A stretch of DNA of 64,000 bases from Streptomyces sp. NBC_01335 (GCF_035953295.1 NZ_CP108370.1:4121001-4185000); one strand, 5' to 3'; counted from the first letter of the stretch, positions 47,273-56,467 are shown. The notes: generated from the letters alone by a model not told the origin. Numbers and translations: made by a program.

Positions 47273-48606
47273 GCGGGGGTACGGAGCGCCCGCTGCCGCG
47301 CCCGATGGCCCGTCCCGCCCCGCCCCGCCCGGTGGCGGACACCGCACCCGGGCCCGCGGGTGGATCCGGCACGGTACACGGCGGCCCGGGGCTCCCGCTG
47401 GACAGGGAGAAGCTGCTCGCCGGCCGTCTGCACGCGGTGAAGGTCCGCCCGTACCTGGCCGGCGCCCTCTTCGCGCTGCACGTGGTGGAGGACCGGTCGG
47501 TGCCGACCATGGCGGTGGACGCGCACTGGCGCGTCTACGTCTCTCCGGGCTTCGTGGCGCGCACCCCGGTGGAGGAACTGGCGGGCGTCTGGGTGCACGA
47601 GGTCTCCCATCTGCTCAGGGACCATCACGAACGGGGCGAACGCTACGGGCGGGAGCACGAGGAGTACGGGCCGCGCGAGCGGCTGCGGCGCAACATCGCC
47701 GCCGACTTCGAGATCAACGACGACATCTACGGCGACGGCCTGCCGATGCCCACGGGAGTGGTGCTGCCGTCGCTGCTGAAACTGCCCGACGGGCTGTTGA
47801 TGGAGGAGTACCTCCGGACGGCGTCGATGTCGGGGCTCACCGGGAACCTGACCTGGCTGGACTGCGGCAGCGGCGCCGACGGCCAGGTGCGTCGGTGGGA
47901 CCGGGGGGCCGGCGGCGCGCACGGTCTGAGCAGGCAGCAGCGGGACGCCGTCCGTTTCCGGGTCGCCGAGGGAATCAGGGGCCGGCCGGGCAACGCCCCG
48001 GAGGGATGGCGCCGGTGGGCCGACGAGGTGTTCCATCCCCCGCAGCCCTGGCGGCGGTTGCTCGGGGCGGCGATCCACTCCGCGGCAAGTGCACCGGGGG
48101 TGGGGGAGAACCACAGCTACCGGCGCCCGTCCCGGCGCTCGGCCGGCCTCCGCGGAGTGCTCCTGCCGAGTCTGCGCCGGATGCCGCCCCGGGTCTGCGT
48201 CGTGATCGACACCTCGGGGTCGGTGAGCGACGCCGAGCTGGGCAGCGCGTTGCTGGAGGTGGCGGCGATCTCCCGTGCGGTGGGCGGGCGGCGGGACCTC
48301 GTCTCGGTGATCTCCTGCGACGCGGCGGCCGGGATCGCCGTGCCGCTCTGCCGCGCCGAGGGCATCGAGCTGTTGGGCGGCGGTGGGACGGATCTCCGCT
48401 CCGGCTTCGCCCGGGCGCTCCGCTCCCGGCCCCGACCGGACGTGGTCGTCGCCCTGACGGACGGCCAGACGCCCTGGCCCGCCGTGGCGCCGCCCTGCCG
48501 CACCGTGGTCGGCCTCTTCCCCCGTCCCGCCCGCGAGGCGGAGGGCGACCCCGACTACGTACCGGACACCCCGCCGCCCTGGGCACGTACCGTCACCATC
48601 GGCTGA
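47269..48606 (+). CDS. VWA-domain protein with metallopeptidase-like N-terminus (DUF2201-like)
   Basis: The product has 445 residues. The ATG at 47269 overlaps the ATPase stop. The N-terminal half carries HEVSHLLRDHHERG (HExxH type, about 106-119) as in DUF2201 metallopeptidase-like domains. The C-terminal half is a VWA-like domain with CVVIDTSGSVSDAELGSA, a complete MIDAS DxSxS motif, and VVALTDGQTPWP. MoxR plus VWA pairs act as chaperone or conflict-system modules. The protein probably binds a metal-dependent client brought by the ATPase. Confidence 0.9.
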   Translation: MSGGTERPLPRPMARPAPPRPVADTAPGPAGGSGTVHGGPGLPLDREKLLAGRLHAVKVRPYLAGALFALHVVEDRSVPTMAVDAHWRVYVSPGFVARTPVEELAGVWVHEVSHLLRDHHERGERYGREHEEYGPRERLRRNIAADFEINDDIYGDGLPMPTGVVLPSLLKLPDGLLMEEYLRTASMSGLTGNLTWLDCGSGADGQVRRWDRGAGGAHGLSRQQRDAVRFRVAEGIRGRPGNAPEGWRRWADEVFHPPQPWRRLLGAAIHSAASAPGVGENHSYRRPSRRSAGLRGVLLPSLRRMPPRVCVVIDTSGSVSDAELGSALLEVAAISRAVGGRRDLVSVISCDAAAGIAVPLCRAEGIELLGGGGTDLRSGFARALRSRPRPDVVVALTDGQTPWPAVAPPCRTVVGLFPRPAREAEGDPDYVPDTPPPWARTVTIG

Positions 48607-49095
48607 GCCGGTGTCCTCGCGCGCCGGGCGACCGGGCCGGCCGCCCGGCCGGGAAACGAGCTGCCGGGCCGCGAACCGGTCGCCCCGCTGCGAAAGAGCC
48701 CCAGGAACTTCCGCGACGGGTGGGATCCGCTGTGCTCACATTCGCATGTGGTCGGGAATGTGAAATTCTCCTCGACGTTTCGGTGGAGGCGGATCGTACC
48801 CTTCGGTGAAATGGAACACGGGCAAATGCTGTGGACTTCAGAAAGGCGCCCGGCGTCCGGTCGAAGGCTGTCCGTAATCATCCCTGGCCGCGTGGAATGT
48901 GCCGGACGTGTGCCTCTTCGTGTTGCTGGGAACGTCTGCGGACCTGCCGTGCAGCTGTCGTTGCCCGCCTTGCGGGGCAAGGGACTTGAGGTTGTGTACC
49001 GGTCCGCCGCGGAATCCGGGACAACTCTTGGTTGATCATTTTCGTGGTAGAGTATTAATGAATTCACAGAACGCCGCGAGCAAAAGGGGAATGGC
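48607..49095. other. Intergenic region with inverted repeat and promoter-like sequence
   Basis: The gap holds no convincing gene; short frames lack ribosome sites. TCACATTC (48736-48743) and GAATGTGA (48756-48763) form an 8-bp inverted pair around a 12-base spacer. The last 80 bases are the AT-richest here, with TAGAGT at 49048 as a likely -10 element for the following gene. Confidence 0.55.
48736..48763. promoter_or_regulatory. 8-bp inverted repeat, candidate operator
   Basis: TCACATTC and GAATGTGA are exact inverted copies with a 12-base spacer in an AT-richer patch. It lies over 330 bases before the next gene start, so its target is uncertain. Confidence 0.4.
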
Positions 49096-49695
49096 GTGAA
49101 CACCGAGAAGGTTACGGCTCGACGTCTTACGGCTGACGAGATTTCAGGCTTGGGGCCCCAGGACAACATTTTTGTTCCGGCAGAGGTGGACGGCCTCTCT
49201 CTCGACTGCTATGCCCCGGCATTCCTCACGGCGCCGGGCAAGGATTTCGAAGGCGGGTCCTTCGTCGCGAAGACGGTCTTCGGCGAAGAGGTCCACGTCC
49301 TCCCGGACAACGCCGACGAGGGCGGCATCTGGGCCGCCGACGAGGCGGGGGAGGCGATCGAGGTCCTGCAGAGCGCGGGCGTCCTGCTGAACCTCGCCCT
49401 CTTCGTACCCAACGGGAGCAAGGAGTCCCTGGACTCGCTCTACGCCTCCGCGCGTGAGGCGTTCGGCGCGGGCGTCGTCCAGCGCTGGAGCGAGGAAACC
49501 GTCGCGGTGCCGGACGTCAAGGTCGACCTGTACGAGGAGCCGGCCCGGGCGCGGAAGGGTTCGAACGGTCAGAACCGCGACCGTCGCGCCCTGGACATCT
49601 ACCCCACCCGCGTACGGTTCCTGGAGCCCAGCGACGGCTGGAAGTTCATCGTCGAGCCGCACAAGGAGATCGTCGACGACACGCCGACGATCTGA
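49096..49695 (+). CDS. Unknown cytoplasmic protein
   Basis: The product has 199 residues. The GTG at 49096 follows AAAAGGGGA. It is acidic and soluble, with predicted beta strands (FLTAPGKDFEGGSFVAKTVF, EVHVLPDNADEGGIWAADE) and ends EPHKEIVDDTPTI. No known family was recognised. A hairpin (49742-49766) follows, so the gene is probably monocistronic and separate from the kinase downstream. Confidence 0.75.
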   Translation: MNTEKVTARRLTADEISGLGPQDNIFVPAEVDGLSLDCYAPAFLTAPGKDFEGGSFVAKTVFGEEVHVLPDNADEGGIWAADEAGEAIEVLQSAGVLLNLALFVPNGSKESLDSLYASAREAFGAGVVQRWSEETVAVPDVKVDLYEEPARARKGSNGQNRDRRALDIYPTRVRFLEPSDGWKFIVEPHKEIVDDTPTI

Positions 49696-49741
49696 CCTGC
49701 TGGTCCGACCCGCTGATCGGATCTGATCCGACCTGACGCGA

Positions 49742-49766
49742 CCCGGCTGGGATCCTCCCGGCCGGG
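49742..49766 (+). terminator. Probable terminator after the unknown gene
   Basis: CCCGGCTGGGA pairs with TCCCGGCCGGG across loop TCC, 11 bp including one G-T pair, 47 bases after the stop codon. Confidence 0.65.
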
Positions 49767-49926
49767 CGCTCTGCGTTCGGGCGCTGGTGAGCAGTGGTCG
49801 CCGCGCGGACCCATCGACGCGAACACCGCCCCGCTCGCCTGCCGTTCGCCCCTGCGGGACACCTCCGTGGTCCTGCCACGTAGGCTGCTCGCGTTGGCCG
49901 ACGCGGCAGAGTGGGGGAGCGGGCCG

Positions 49927-51621
49927 ATGAGCGAAGTCAGGGATGCCTTCCAGCCGCTTCAGGCGGCGGATCCGCCGGTGGTCGGTGGCTACCGGCTCGT
50001 CGCGCGGCTGGGCGCCGGGGGTATGGGCAGGGTGTACCTCTCGTACACCCCGGGCGGCCGGCCGGTGGCGATCAAGGTCGTACGGCCGGAGCTGGCGGAC
50101 GACCCGGACTTCCAGCGGCGGTTCGGCAGGGAGATCAGGGCGGCCCAGCGGGTCCGGGGGGCGTACACCGCCGAGCTGATCGACGCCGACGCCAAGGGTG
50201 AACCGCCCTGGCTGGCCACGCTGTACGTGCCCGGGCCGTCCTTGTCGGAGGCCGTGGCCCTGCGTGGTCCGCTGTCGACTCCGGCTCTGCTCTGGCTGAT
50301 GGCGGGGATGGCCGAGGCGTTGCAGGCCATCCACGCGGAGGGCATCGTGCACCGGGACCTGAAGCCGTCGAACGTACTGCTGGCCGCCGACGGGCCGCGG
50401 GTGATCGATTTCGGCATCGCGAAGGCGACCGACGGGACCTCGTACACGACCACGGGGCGCGCGGTCGGAACACCCGCGTACATGGCCCCGGAGCAGGCGT
50501 CCGGGGAAGAGATCACCTCGGCGACCGATGTCTTCGCTCTCGCCCAGACCGCGGCGTTCGCGGCCCTGGGCAGGCCGCTCTACGGCGAGGGCCAGGGCGT
50601 CAACGTGCTGTACCGGATCGTGCACTCCGGGCCCGACCTCTCCCTGCTGCCCGAGCCCCTGCGTCCGCTCTTCGCTCAGTGCCTGTCCCTCGATCCGGCG
50701 GAGCGGGCCACTCCGGCAGAAGTCGTGGACTGGTGCCGGCAGCGGCTGGGGGGTGACGCCGAGAAGGGCGCCCCGGCCGTGTGGCGGGAGTTCAGCGAGC
50801 ACGACGTGGTGATCCCGCCACCGCTGCCCGACCCCACCCCGGTACAGACGCGTATGCAGCCTCCGTGGCAGCCCCAGACGCAGCCGTGGCCACAACAGCG
50901 GCTCCCGCAGCCGCTGTTCGGCTTCCCCGGCCCCCCGGCTCCGCCGCAGCCGACGGCGGCGGAGCGCAAGGCGCGCAAGCGACGCATCGCGCTGACGTCC
51001 GCCGCGGGTCTGGTCGTGGGCGGACTGTTGGTGGCCTCGCTGGCCGGGCCGGTCGCGGACGCGGCACGCAAGGGCGTCCACCAGCTCTTCCCCGGGCCGT
51101 CGGCATCCGCCACGAGAGCGGGGGCGCGGCCGTCGACATCCGCGACGGGTTCCTCGTTGTCCTCCACCGACTCCTCCGACACGGTCACCGCCGGAGGCGC
51201 ACCGGGATCGCCCTCGGCCTCGCCCCGGGACCCGAGGCCGCAGCCGTACCCACTGGTCAGACTGGGTACGGAGAACTCGGTGAACCTCGACGATCCGACC
51301 GTGGACGCGGACGGCCGCACGGGGGAGCTCCGCTTCGGATGCAAGATGGCGGGTTGCGAACTGGTGTCCCGTACAGCCGTGTTGGGGCTGATGCCCACGG
51401 AGACGGCCACGACCCTCGGTGACTGCCGTGCGTACCTGGAGGGCGACACGAACCACAGCCTCCCGCTCGCGGTGGCGGCCCAGGGGAGCGAAATCTGCAT
51501 CAAGAGCGCCGAGGGCGACATCGCGCTGCTCGTGATCGAGGTGAAGTCGACCGCGGTGCCGGAGCTCGGGTTCGTCCAGGCGGACATCACGATCTGGCGG
51601 GGAGCGGCCCTGAAGGGGTGA
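49927..51621 (+). CDS. Transmembrane serine/threonine protein kinase (PknB-like)
   Basis: The product has 564 residues. The ATG at 49927 has GGGGGAG eight bases upstream. The kinase domain (about 20-275) is complete: GAGGMGRVYLS, AIKVV with the catalytic Lys, HRDLKPSNVLL, DFGIAKATDG and GTPAYMAPEQASG. A Pro/Gln-rich juxtamembrane linker, one membrane helix (about 360-378, GLVVGGLLVASL) and a Ser/Thr-rich stalk lead to a small extracellular domain with two Cys pairs (FGCKMAGCE, LGDCRAY, EICIKS). It differs from PASTA kinases and probably senses something other than muropeptides. Confidence 0.93.
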   Translation: MSEVRDAFQPLQAADPPVVGGYRLVARLGAGGMGRVYLSYTPGGRPVAIKVVRPELADDPDFQRRFGREIRAAQRVRGAYTAELIDADAKGEPPWLATLYVPGPSLSEAVALRGPLSTPALLWLMAGMAEALQAIHAEGIVHRDLKPSNVLLAADGPRVIDFGIAKATDGTSYTTTGRAVGTPAYMAPEQASGEEITSATDVFALAQTAAFAALGRPLYGEGQGVNVLYRIVHSGPDLSLLPEPLRPLFAQCLSLDPAERATPAEVVDWCRQRLGGDAEKGAPAVWREFSEHDVVIPPPLPDPTPVQTRMQPPWQPQTQPWPQQRLPQPLFGFPGPPAPPQPTAAERKARKRRIALTSAAGLVVGGLLVASLAGPVADAARKGVHQLFPGPSASATRAGARPSTSATGSSLSSTDSSDTVTAGGAPGSPSASPRDPRPQPYPLVRLGTENSVNLDDPTVDADGRTGELRFGCKMAGCELVSRTAVLGLMPTETATTLGDCRAYLEGDTNHSLPLAVAAQGSEICIKSAEGDIALLVIEVKSTAVPELGFVQADITIWRGAALKG

Positions 51622-51746
51622 CCCGGCCCGTACGGGGCGGTCGGCGCCGCCCGGCGACGGGCACGGCAGCGTGGAGAACGAGGTGCGAGGTCACGTCAAA
51701 GACGGGCTGGACCAGGCGGAGTCCCGGCTGGTGCCGGTGCGGGTGG

Positions 51747-52469
51747 TCAGACGATGACGGGGATCGTCTCGGAGGGGTTGGTGGACCAGTTGGTGACGAT
51801 GGGCTTGTCGACGGTGGCGGTGTCGGGGAGCTTGAGTTCGGCGGGGTCGGGATCGTCGTCGGTGGTGGCGATGATGACGCTCTCGAACTCCTTGCCGCCC
51901 TCGCTGTCGGTGGTCTTGGGGCTGATACCGGTGTACGCGACAGCGGATCCGGTGAGCTTGATGGGGTCTTCGCCGCCCTGTCCGACCGGGGAGGCGACTC
52001 CGTCGGCGCCGGAGCCGAAGGACACACTGGGAGTGTTGACGTCCAGGTAGCAGGTGATGCCGGACTTGGCCTTGGCGGTGACGAGGTAGTACCCGCCGGC
52101 CTGCGTCTTCGCGGTGACCGTGAAGTCCAGGTCGTTGGTGCCGCAGGACTGCCCGTAGCCGCTCTTCCCGCCGTCGCCGGACGCCGCGGTCTTGTCATCG
52201 GATCCGCTGGAGCCGGAGTCGGAGCTGCCGCTGGGGTTGGAGCTGCCGTTGGGGCTGGACGTGCTGGAACCGGAGCCACTGGAGCCGGACGCGCCGGCGG
52301 AGATTCCGGCGCCGGAAGCGGGACCGGAGCTTGCGGCGGAGGGCGCGGAGGAGCTACGGGCGTCCTCGGTGTCGTCGGCGCTGCAGGAGGTGGAAGTTGC
52401 GGCGAGAGCCGCTACGGCTGCGGCGGCGAGAAAGAGACGAGTGGAACGTGCGGCGAGGCGCGAACGCAT
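51747..52469 (-). CDS. Lipoprotein with DUF4232-like domain
   Basis: The product has 240 residues from the ATG at 52469 (GGAG six bases upstream; the ATG at 52472 is too close). The signal peptide ends ATSTSCSAD, giving a lipidated Cys. A Ser/Gly-rich low-complexity stretch (about 35-95) acts as a linker to a DUF4232-like domain with GQSCGTNDLDFTVTAK and KAKSGITCYLDV, a two-Cys pattern common in Streptomyces lipoproteins. It converges on the kinase gene. The function is unknown. Confidence 0.85.
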   Translation of the reverse strand: MRSRLAARSTRLFLAAAAVAALAATSTSCSADDTEDARSSSAPSAASSGPASGAGISAGASGSSGSGSSTSSPNGSSNPSGSSDSGSSGSDDKTAASGDGGKSGYGQSCGTNDLDFTVTAKTQAGGYYLVTAKAKSGITCYLDVNTPSVSFGSGADGVASPVGQGGEDPIKLTGSAVAYTGISPKTTDSEGGKEFESVIIATTDDDPDPAELKLPDTATVDKPIVTNWSTNPSETIPVIV

Positions 52470-52815
52470 CATGATCTCCAGCGGCGATTCGGTTGCGGTG
52501 CTTCCTGCTTTCACCGATGACACTACGGCCGAGTCGATATGGAAATGATCCTGGACATGTCCGGTTTCTGTCTCAGCGACAACGGATCCAGGAAATGGCG
52601 TCCGGCTTGCAATTCCCGGCACAGGGGCGGAATTCCCGGCACAGGGGCGGGCCGATACCGGCCACGGCCCCCGGCAGGCCGGGCGGTACTGCCCGCCCCG
52701 GAGAGACACGGACGGTCGGCTGTTCCGGTACGCCCCGGGTCTGCGGTCTGCAGGCCCGGGGCGAAGTCGAGAGGCCCACCGTGAGAAGCAGGCCGTGAGA
52801 AGCCCGCCGGGAGGA
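52470..52815. other. Intergenic region with duplicated 20-mer
   Basis: No gene is seen. The stretch near 52510-52570 is AT-richer and should hold the lipoprotein promoter. A 20-base word is tandemly duplicated at 52611-52650. Confidence 0.6.
52611..52650. repeat. Exact tandem duplication of a 20-mer
   Basis: AATTCCCGGCACAGGGGCGG occurs twice back to back without change, suggesting a recent slippage duplication. Confidence 0.9.
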
Positions 52816-53673
52816 TCAGCGCAGTCCGGCGAAGAGATCGTTCTCGGGCACTGCGGCGCCGGTGGTGTCCTTGACGCGGTCCCTGGCGCCGTCCTTGACG
52901 CGTACGAAGGTCTCCACGCCCATCAACTCGGCGAACCGCTCCTTGCCCATCTTGAGGAAGAAGATGTTCTCGCCCTGGCTGGCGTGTGCGGCCAGGGCGT
53001 CGAACTTCTGACCGCTGAACGCGGTGGTGTCCACCCACGTGGTGATCTCGTCGTCCGGGAGGCCGATCTCGGCCATCGCCGCCGCCTCGGCGGGATCCGG
53101 CTCCGGCATGTCCTCCTGGAACTCGCGCAGGGTCTCACCGAAGCGCTGCATCATCGAGCGCGGCATGGTCGTCCAGTACACCTTCGGCGTCAGCGCGGTC
53201 ATCTCCAGCGCGGCCATCGTGATGCGGTGGGCCTGGATGTGGTCGGGGTGGCCGTAGAAACCGTTCTCGTCGTAGGTGACCACCACGTCGGGTCGGTAGT
53301 GCCGCATGAGCTCCGCGAGTCGGGCAGCGCCTTCCTCGACGGGGGTCCGCCAGAAAGAGCCGGGGGCGTCGTTGCTCGGCCAGCCGACCATCCCGGAGTC
53401 CGCGTAGTCCAGCGTCTCCAGATCGCTGATCTTCAGGACCTCACGGCTCGCCTCCAGCTCCCGGCGGCGCATCGAGGCGACAGCCGCCGGATCATGCCCG
53501 GGGTCGCCCGGTTTGACGCCTCCCGGCCCGTCACCGCAACCACCGTTGGTACACGTCACGAGCACCGTGCGGATGCCCTCCGCCGCGTACCGCGCGAGAA
53601 TCCCTCCCGTTCCGGTGGCCTCGTCGTCGGGATGGGCGTGCACTGCCATGAGGGTCAACGGCCGGTCAGTCAT
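52816..53673 (-). CDS. PIG-L family N-acetyl-sugar deacetylase
   Basis: The product has 285 residues. The ATG at 53673 has GGAGGA upstream. The zinc site is clear: VHAHPDDEATGTGG near the start (His, Asp, Asp) and YGHPDHIQAHRI (His) at about 145-156. The family includes MshB and Mca of mycothiol metabolism and antibiotic pathway deacetylases. This protein is a generic relative, and a mycothiol role cannot be assigned from the sequence alone. Confidence 0.9.
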   Translation of the reverse strand: MTDRPLTLMAVHAHPDDEATGTGGILARYAAEGIRTVLVTCTNGGCGDGPGGVKPGDPGHDPAAVASMRRRELEASREVLKISDLETLDYADSGMVGWPSNDAPGSFWRTPVEEGAARLAELMRHYRPDVVVTYDENGFYGHPDHIQAHRITMAALEMTALTPKVYWTTMPRSMMQRFGETLREFQEDMPEPDPAEAAAMAEIGLPDDEITTWVDTTAFSGQKFDALAAHASQGENIFFLKMGKERFAELMGVETFVRVKDGARDRVKDTTGAAVPENDLFAGLR

Positions 53674-54328
53674 GAAAGAACAGTCCTCCTGCGGAATTAC
53701 GTCTTGGTCTGGTCCGAGTGCACGGCGGGTGAACCGCGATGCCGGGCCCAGCCGATCATGGCGGACCGGACGACCGCGTGGACCGGACGACCTCGTGGCC
53801 GCCGTGTTTCCGCCCGTGCGCCGCCGGCCCCTCCGTTGTAACCGTGCCGACGGGGTCGACTGTTCCCGACGTGACTCCCTGGCCATGCGGGAAGGTCGCC
53901 CCCGAGAAGCCGCCGCAGGCATCGACGGGGCGGCAACGGGTGGTGTTCGGGGCTCGTAGAAGAGTCCGTCGCGGAGCAAGGTGAACAGGGATGCTGATGC
54001 GCGGGCGGGCGGGCGGGCGTAGCGGTCGGAGGTCGGATCCGGCGCGCGTCCTGGCAGGTAGGCGACCTTGCGGCCGGTGGCCCGGGCGACGGCCAGGGGC
54101 AGGGAGACGATGAAGGCCGGCCGGTCCACATCCTGCCGGGCCGGAGGCCAGAGGCCCCCTTGCAGGATCGCGAAAAAGGTAGCGGGTCGCGGTGGATGTT
54201 CATGCCCGGTGCGGTGGCGGCCGCGCTGATCGCGGCGGGAGCAGTCGGCTACCGCCGCCGGTGCGGTGGTGCGTCGAAGGAGATCGTCCTTCACGACGCA
54301 GCGGTGGACGCCAGAAGCGAAGGCGTAT
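53674..54328. other. Intergenic region containing an IS110 remnant
   Basis: This 650-base gap has no intact gene. It carries a decayed IS110-like transposase fragment (54025-54147), a GCGG tetranucleotide run at 54001-54020, and low-complexity sequence elsewhere. Confidence 0.6.
54025..54147 (-). mobile_element. IS110-family transposase remnant
   Basis: One minus-strand frame reads DRPAFIVSLPLAVARATGRK then VAYLPG, close to the conserved IS110 segment around AVARxxGxxVAYLPGLxMRRIAD. Just beyond, bases at 54029-54044 align with the expected CGCCGGATCGCCGACCTC codons if two bases were deleted. No other IS110 part or terminal repeat is seen, so this is an old fragment. Confidence 0.6.
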
Positions 54329-55378
54329 TCAATTCTCCATTGCCGAGGAGAAGATCAGTTCGCGAAATGTGTTGCGGATATCCACCAAGGGCTGCCTGTC
54401 GCGCGTGTAGTACAGCTTGTTGGTGAGGAGGACGGCCCAGCGGTCGGCGGCGGGGGAAATCCACATGCCGGTGCCGGTGAATCCGTAGTGGATCCAGATG
54501 TCGTCGGCGTGGCTCGTTCCGGGCGCCGGGTGCCAGAACAGGCCGCGGGCTGGTTCGAGACCGCTGGTCTGGATGGCGAGCGACTGGGCGGTCCAGTCGG
54601 AGCCGAAGCCGACGGCGGAGCCGGCCGTCGCCGGGGTGAGCATGTGCCGCAGGAAGCCCGCCAGGTCCTCAGCGACGGTGAAAGCGCCGGCGATGCCGCA
54701 GACCCCGCCCAACAACCGGGCCGAGAAGTCGTGGGCGACGCCCTTCAGGTGGGTGTCGGTGCCCTGGTCCAGTTCGGTGGGGGCGCTGCGGGCGACGAGT
54801 TCGGTGGGCAGCGGGCCGAAGCGCGTCGTGTTCATGCCGAGGGGGCGCCAGGTCCGTTCGGTGGCGAGCTGGTCCAGGGGCATGCCTGAGAGGTGTTCGG
54901 CGAGGAAGCCGAGGATCAGGGCGGCGCGGTCGGTGTACTCGACGGCTTCGCCCGGTGGCCGGTGCAGTGGCTCGCGCAGTACGCCTTTGCGGATGTCGGC
55001 GTGGTCCGTGCCGTACTGGTTCTTCAGCTGGGCCCGGAGGGGAACGCCGGCGGTGTGGGTCAGCAACTGCCGCGCGGTGATCCGCCCGAGCTCGTACTCC
55101 GCGACGTCTGGCCAGTACGAGCCCAGCCGGGCGTCGAGGTCGAGGCGGCCGTCCTCCCAGAGGGCTCCGATCGAGGACCAGACGGCGAGGATCTTGGTGA
55201 GGCTGGCGGCGTCGAAGACGGTGTCCGGGCGCATCCGGTGTTCCGGTTCGTCCGGGTCCAGGACGCCCGTGGCGCCGCCGGCTCGGATGCCGGTGGAGTC
55301 CCCCACGGCCCAGACCGCACCGGGGCAGACCTTGTTGCGGACGCCTTCGTCCAGCAGGGCTTGAATGCGGTCGATCAT
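54329..55378 (-). CDS. Serine hydrolase, beta-lactamase/DD-peptidase class C type
   Basis: The product has 349 residues. The ATG at 55378 has GGGAG upstream. The active-site triad of the class C/DD-peptidase fold is present: SLTK (SxxK, about 59-62), YTD in the YxN position (about 148-150) and HYGFTGTG (HxG type) near the C-terminus. There is no signal peptide, which suggests a cytoplasmic esterase or peptidase rather than a secreted antibiotic-hydrolysing enzyme. The downstream IS110 remnant shows this is a fluid region. Confidence 0.88.
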   Translation of the reverse strand: MIDRIQALLDEGVRNKVCPGAVWAVGDSTGIRAGGATGVLDPDEPEHRMRPDTVFDAASLTKILAVWSSIGALWEDGRLDLDARLGSYWPDVAEYELGRITARQLLTHTAGVPLRAQLKNQYGTDHADIRKGVLREPLHRPPGEAVEYTDRAALILGFLAEHLSGMPLDQLATERTWRPLGMNTTRFGPLPTELVARSAPTELDQGTDTHLKGVAHDFSARLLGGVCGIAGAFTVAEDLAGFLRHMLTPATAGSAVGFGSDWTAQSLAIQTSGLEPARGLFWHPAPGTSHADDIWIHYGFTGTGMWISPAADRWAVLLTNKLYYTRDRQPLVDIRNTFRELIFSSAMEN

Positions 55379-55935
55379 GGTCTCCCTTTTCAGTGGCCGT
55401 GGGGTCTCCGTTGCCAGCGTATGGACGCTGTCGCAGCAGCCGATGGTTCGACGCGGCTCCCTGCGTGGGCAGTTAGGGGCTCAGCGTGCGGAGGGCGGCC
55501 TGCGTGGCGGAGGGGGGACCGGCGAGGCATGCCGACCGTAGGACAGGCAGCAGTCAGCAGGCAGCAGGCAGCAGGCTGGAGGTGCGCGTGCGCTGGAGTT
55601 CGGGCTACGGCACCGGGGCGGACGAAGTCGCCGGGGCTCAGGAGGCGCCGAGCGCTGGGCTACCGGCGGCAGGTCCGGGGCCCGCCGGCGACCGCCAGAT
55701 TCACGACTGGCCGCGCGGGAAACCGGGAAAAGCTCTGCGCTGCGCTGGATTGCGCCTCAATTGGCCTGAAAATCACCAACGTTGATCACGAAATCATCAC
55801 GCTAGCGATCGTTCCCCGACGGTCTCGTCAACTGCGGGTAAAGATTTGATCGCTTCGTCTGGGGGGGGAGTGGCTCCGGATCAGGCGGCGAGGCCGGTCC
55901 CGGTCTCGTGAACCTCATCGAAACCAGGAGTCGCC
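55379..55935. other. Intergenic region before the secreted-protein/ABC cassette
   Basis: The middle holds a short CAGCAGG repeat (55545-55580) and low-complexity frames without ribosome sites. The last 200 bases are AT-rich (near 55745-55855), with TTGATC at 55782 and TAGCGA at 55803 as promoter-like hexamers, spacing 15. The promoter of the secreted-protein gene probably lies here. Confidence 0.55.
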
Positions 55936-56403
55936 ATGCGTACGTCGCGAAATATCTGCAAAGCCGCCGCCGTAGTGGCATGTGCGGCTGTGCTTCCTCT
56001 TGCCGCCGCACCCATCGCGTCTGCCGAAGACGCTTACAGCGGTAAGCAGGGAGGCATTTCGCTGTACTCGATCGACAGTTACATGCAGGGCGTGGTGTCC
56101 GGTTTCAGCTCCAGCAAGACGGACATCGGCACGGCCCCGACGATCATCGACTTCTACAAGTGCGTGACCTCGGACCACGGGTACGCGACCGAGTCGACGC
56201 AGATTCAGCTCATCAACTACAACTACACGACCCCGAACGAGAACTGGGAGAAGAAGACGTTCACCGCCTGCTTCGGCGGCGGCCAGTCTCACGGTGAGTG
56301 GACCGGCCGCAAGGGCGATGACCTGTTCTTCAAGGTCAAGGCCGTGAACGGCAACACCTCCGTGGGGCCGACGCTGACGGTCTCGCGCGTGCACATGTGG
56401 TGA
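55936..56403 (+). CDS. Small secreted protein of unknown function
   Basis: The product has 155 residues. The ATG at 55936 follows AGGAG. A strong signal peptide (cleavage near IASAED, about 30) is followed by a mature domain rich in aromatic and Gly residues with two Cys (DFYKCVTSDHGY and FTACFGGG), probably one disulfide. Beta-sandwich-like strands are likely. It is not recognised. It sits just before an ABC transporter cassette, separated by a hairpin that may limit read-through. Confidence 0.8.
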   Translation: MRTSRNICKAAAVVACAAVLPLAAAPIASAEDAYSGKQGGISLYSIDSYMQGVVSGFSSSKTDIGTAPTIIDFYKCVTSDHGYATESTQIQLINYNYTTPNENWEKKTFTACFGGGQSHGEWTGRKGDDLFFKVKAVNGNTSVGPTLTVSRVHMW

Positions 56404-56418
56404 TCTGACGCACGACAC

Positions 56419-56443
56419 GGCCCGCACCGAACCGGTGCGGGCC
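56419..56443 (+). terminator. Hairpin between secreted-protein gene and ABC genes
   Basis: GGCCCGCACCG pairs exactly with CGGTGCGGGCC over loop AAC, 16 bases after the secreted-protein stop and 25 bases before the ATPase start. It may act as a partial terminator so the secreted protein is made in excess of the transporter. Confidence 0.7.
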
Positions 56444-56467
56444 TCCCACCACAAGAGAGTGCGCACC

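Noticed and set aside
48748..49035. A 95-codon frame before the unknown 199-residue gene
   Set aside because: No ribosome site, odd composition and no similarity to any family I recognise; it overlaps promoter-like sequence.
52816..53673. Assignment of the PIG-L protein as Mca or MshB
   Set aside because: Motifs are generic for the family and the sequence around them does not match what I recall of the mycothiol enzymes.
54160..54426. Short plus-strand frame of 88 codons in the IS110 gap
   Set aside because: Overlaps the end of the beta-lactamase-like gene on the opposite strand, lacks a ribosome site and shows no domain.
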